From NCBI GenBank assembly GCA_003973505.1, contig QNXT01000051.1:1-6658 (forward strand): 6,658 nucleotides of DNA, read 5' to 3'. Source of the DNA: Bacteroidota bacterium. GTDB lineage: Bacteria; Bacteroidota; Bacteroidia; Bacteroidales; UBA1556. Under the pieces are notes generated by a model, which was given only the letters and a program-made list of their open reading frames with translations, did no database searches and was not told the origin of the DNA. This document shows, one piece after another, positions 5,857 through 6,658 of this stretch (the first letter of the stretch is position 1; each line of letters opens with the position of its first letter). A program made the position numbers and the translations under genes.

Positions 5857-6456
5857 TTATTTGTTTTCATTTTTACGCTGATTGATTTCATCACGGATTC
5901 TCGAGGCTTCCTCATAATTTTCTTCTTCAATCATTTTTTGCAGTAATGCCTCAAGCTCTTCTATCGTCATTATTTCGGCTTCATTTTCATCATCAAACTC
6001 ATCCATTGGAAACTCAAAATCAGCTATCTCAGGATCATCGTCTTCCACTTCCATCGCTATAGCTGTTTGTTTTATTACCTCATCATCACAATAAATTGGA
6101 CAATTATAACGCACCGCTAATGCTACTGCATCAGAAGTACGCGAATCAATCTCCACTCGATGAACACCATCAAAACAAATAATTCGTGAGTAGAAAACCC
6201 CTTCACTAAACCGATTGATCTCCACTTCGATAACTGAAATATTAAACGCATTCGTAAAAGACTGAAATAAATCATGCGTAAGTGGACGCGATGGTTTTAG
6301 GCCTTCCAATTGCAAAGCGATTGCTTGTGCTTCATAAGCACCTATTATAATAGGAATTCGCTTATTGCTGCCATTTACCTCCAAAATTAAGGCATAGGCT
6401 CCTGTTTGCGTTTGACTTGATGATAATTCTGAAATATTAAGTAGCTTCCTTGCCAT
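5857..6456 (-). CDS. Bifunctional nuclease (DUF151) with C-terminal UVR motif
   Basis: The 199-residue protein has a BFN/DUF151 domain at about 1-135: GAYEAQAIALQLEG at 39-52, RPLTHDLF at 57-64, and DSRTSDAVALAVR at 104-116, the most conserved block. An acidic linker (about 136-160, rich in D and E) leads to a UVR motif at about 164-196 (IEELEALLQKMIEEENYEEA, then SRIRDEINQRK), the helical pair found in UvrB and UvrC. BFN proteins have been reported to have DNase and RNase activity in plants and are widespread in bacteria, where their role is poorly known; the UVR motif suggests protein contacts. It is the first visible gene of the probable operon with the transporter and thyA. The ATG at 6454-6456 fits the family N-terminus; no Shine-Dalgarno is seen. 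Confidence 0.92.
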   Translation of the reverse strand: MARKLLNISELSSSQTQTGAYALILEVNGSNKRIPIIIGAYEAQAIALQLEGLKPSRPLTHDLFQSFTNAFNISVIEVEINRFSEGVFYSRIICFDGVHRVEIDSRTSDAVALAVRYNCPIYCDDEVIKQTAIAMEVEDDDPEIADFEFPMDEFDDENEAEIMTIEELEALLQKMIEEENYEEASRIRDEINQRKNENK

Positions 6457-6470
6457 AAATAACGCTGTTC

Positions 6471-6503
6471 TTAAATATTATAAATCACTGTGATTCAACA
6501 AAA
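6471..6503 (-). promoter_or_regulatory. Possible promoter of the nuclease-transporter-thyA operon
   Basis: Read on the minus strand, TATAATATTT lies about 15-25 bp upstream of the nuclease start codon, and two TTG triplets (6499-6501 and 6496-6498) lie about 14-18 bp further up. This loosely fits both a sigma-70 -10 box and the Bacteroidota -33/-7 pattern (TTG and TAnnTTTG). AT-rich DNA gives such matches often. The rest of the 202-bp region up to the window edge shows no gene that I can support. Confidence 0.3.
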
Positions 6504-6658
6504 ATCATTAATCTTAATTATGCAAAGCATATTGTAAGAACCTTGATTTTTTTGGGATTATAAAAGTAGAAATATAATTGAAACCTATTCATTGTTTTTT
6601 TCAGAAGTTTTACTCACTAGGAAATCACATCTCTATTAAACAAAAAAACGACCATTAA

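Noticed and set aside
6632..6658. Minus-strand reading NGRFFV then TAA at the right edge, possibly the end of an upstream gene
   Set aside because: Only a few codons are visible and other frames are equally short, so no gene can be supported.

Overview
The window looks like chromosomal DNA of a member of the Bacteroidota. It is AT-rich, its genes mostly lack strong Shine-Dalgarno sequences, and one gene encodes a secreted protein with a CBM9-like domain fused to a GHL10-type barrel, an architecture common in that phylum. The order bifunctional nuclease, nucleoside transporter, thyA, folA is also familiar from Bacteroidota. This assignment rests on gene content and recall of families, not on a search.

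Layout. Positions 1-620 hold no intact gene. They contain a GC-rich perfect palindrome (59-82) lying inside the 3' end of a start-less 94-codon open frame on the minus strand (39-323, probably a gene remnant), four helically phased CACAAAG boxes (330-367), and a 16-bp direct repeat flanking a possible -7 box (516-564). Next comes one plus-strand gene for a secreted carbohydrate-active protein (621-2624). A short convergent spacer (2625-2783) carries CGCAGA boxes and a nested inverted repeat that could terminate transcription from both sides.

Everything to the right is on the minus strand and is read from right to left: bifunctional nuclease with a UVR motif (6456-5857), NupG-type nucleoside:H+ symporter (5845-4592), thymidylate synthase (4563-3769), then a 493-bp gap, then dihydrofolate reductase (3275-2784). 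The first three genes are 11 and 28 bp apart and probably form an operon. ThyA turns dUMP and methylene-tetrahydrofolate into dTMP and dihydrofolate, FolA regenerates tetrahydrofolate, and the transporter would import nucleosides for salvage, so the cluster is centred on pyrimidine deoxynucleotide supply.

The most unusual part is the thyA-folA gap. It is almost filled by a higher-order tandem repeat, A1-B1-A2-B2 (B2 truncated), with units of about 134 bp. Each of the three full units has the same 20-nt core (TCATTTACTAAGGTAAACTC) inside a hairpin whose outer stem differs in sequence between A and B yet stays paired. On the minus strand each full unit also has a 15-codon open frame starting in the core. 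The array ends 9 bp before the folA start codon, so it may be a structured mRNA element, a REP/MITE-like repeat, or a degenerate gene array.
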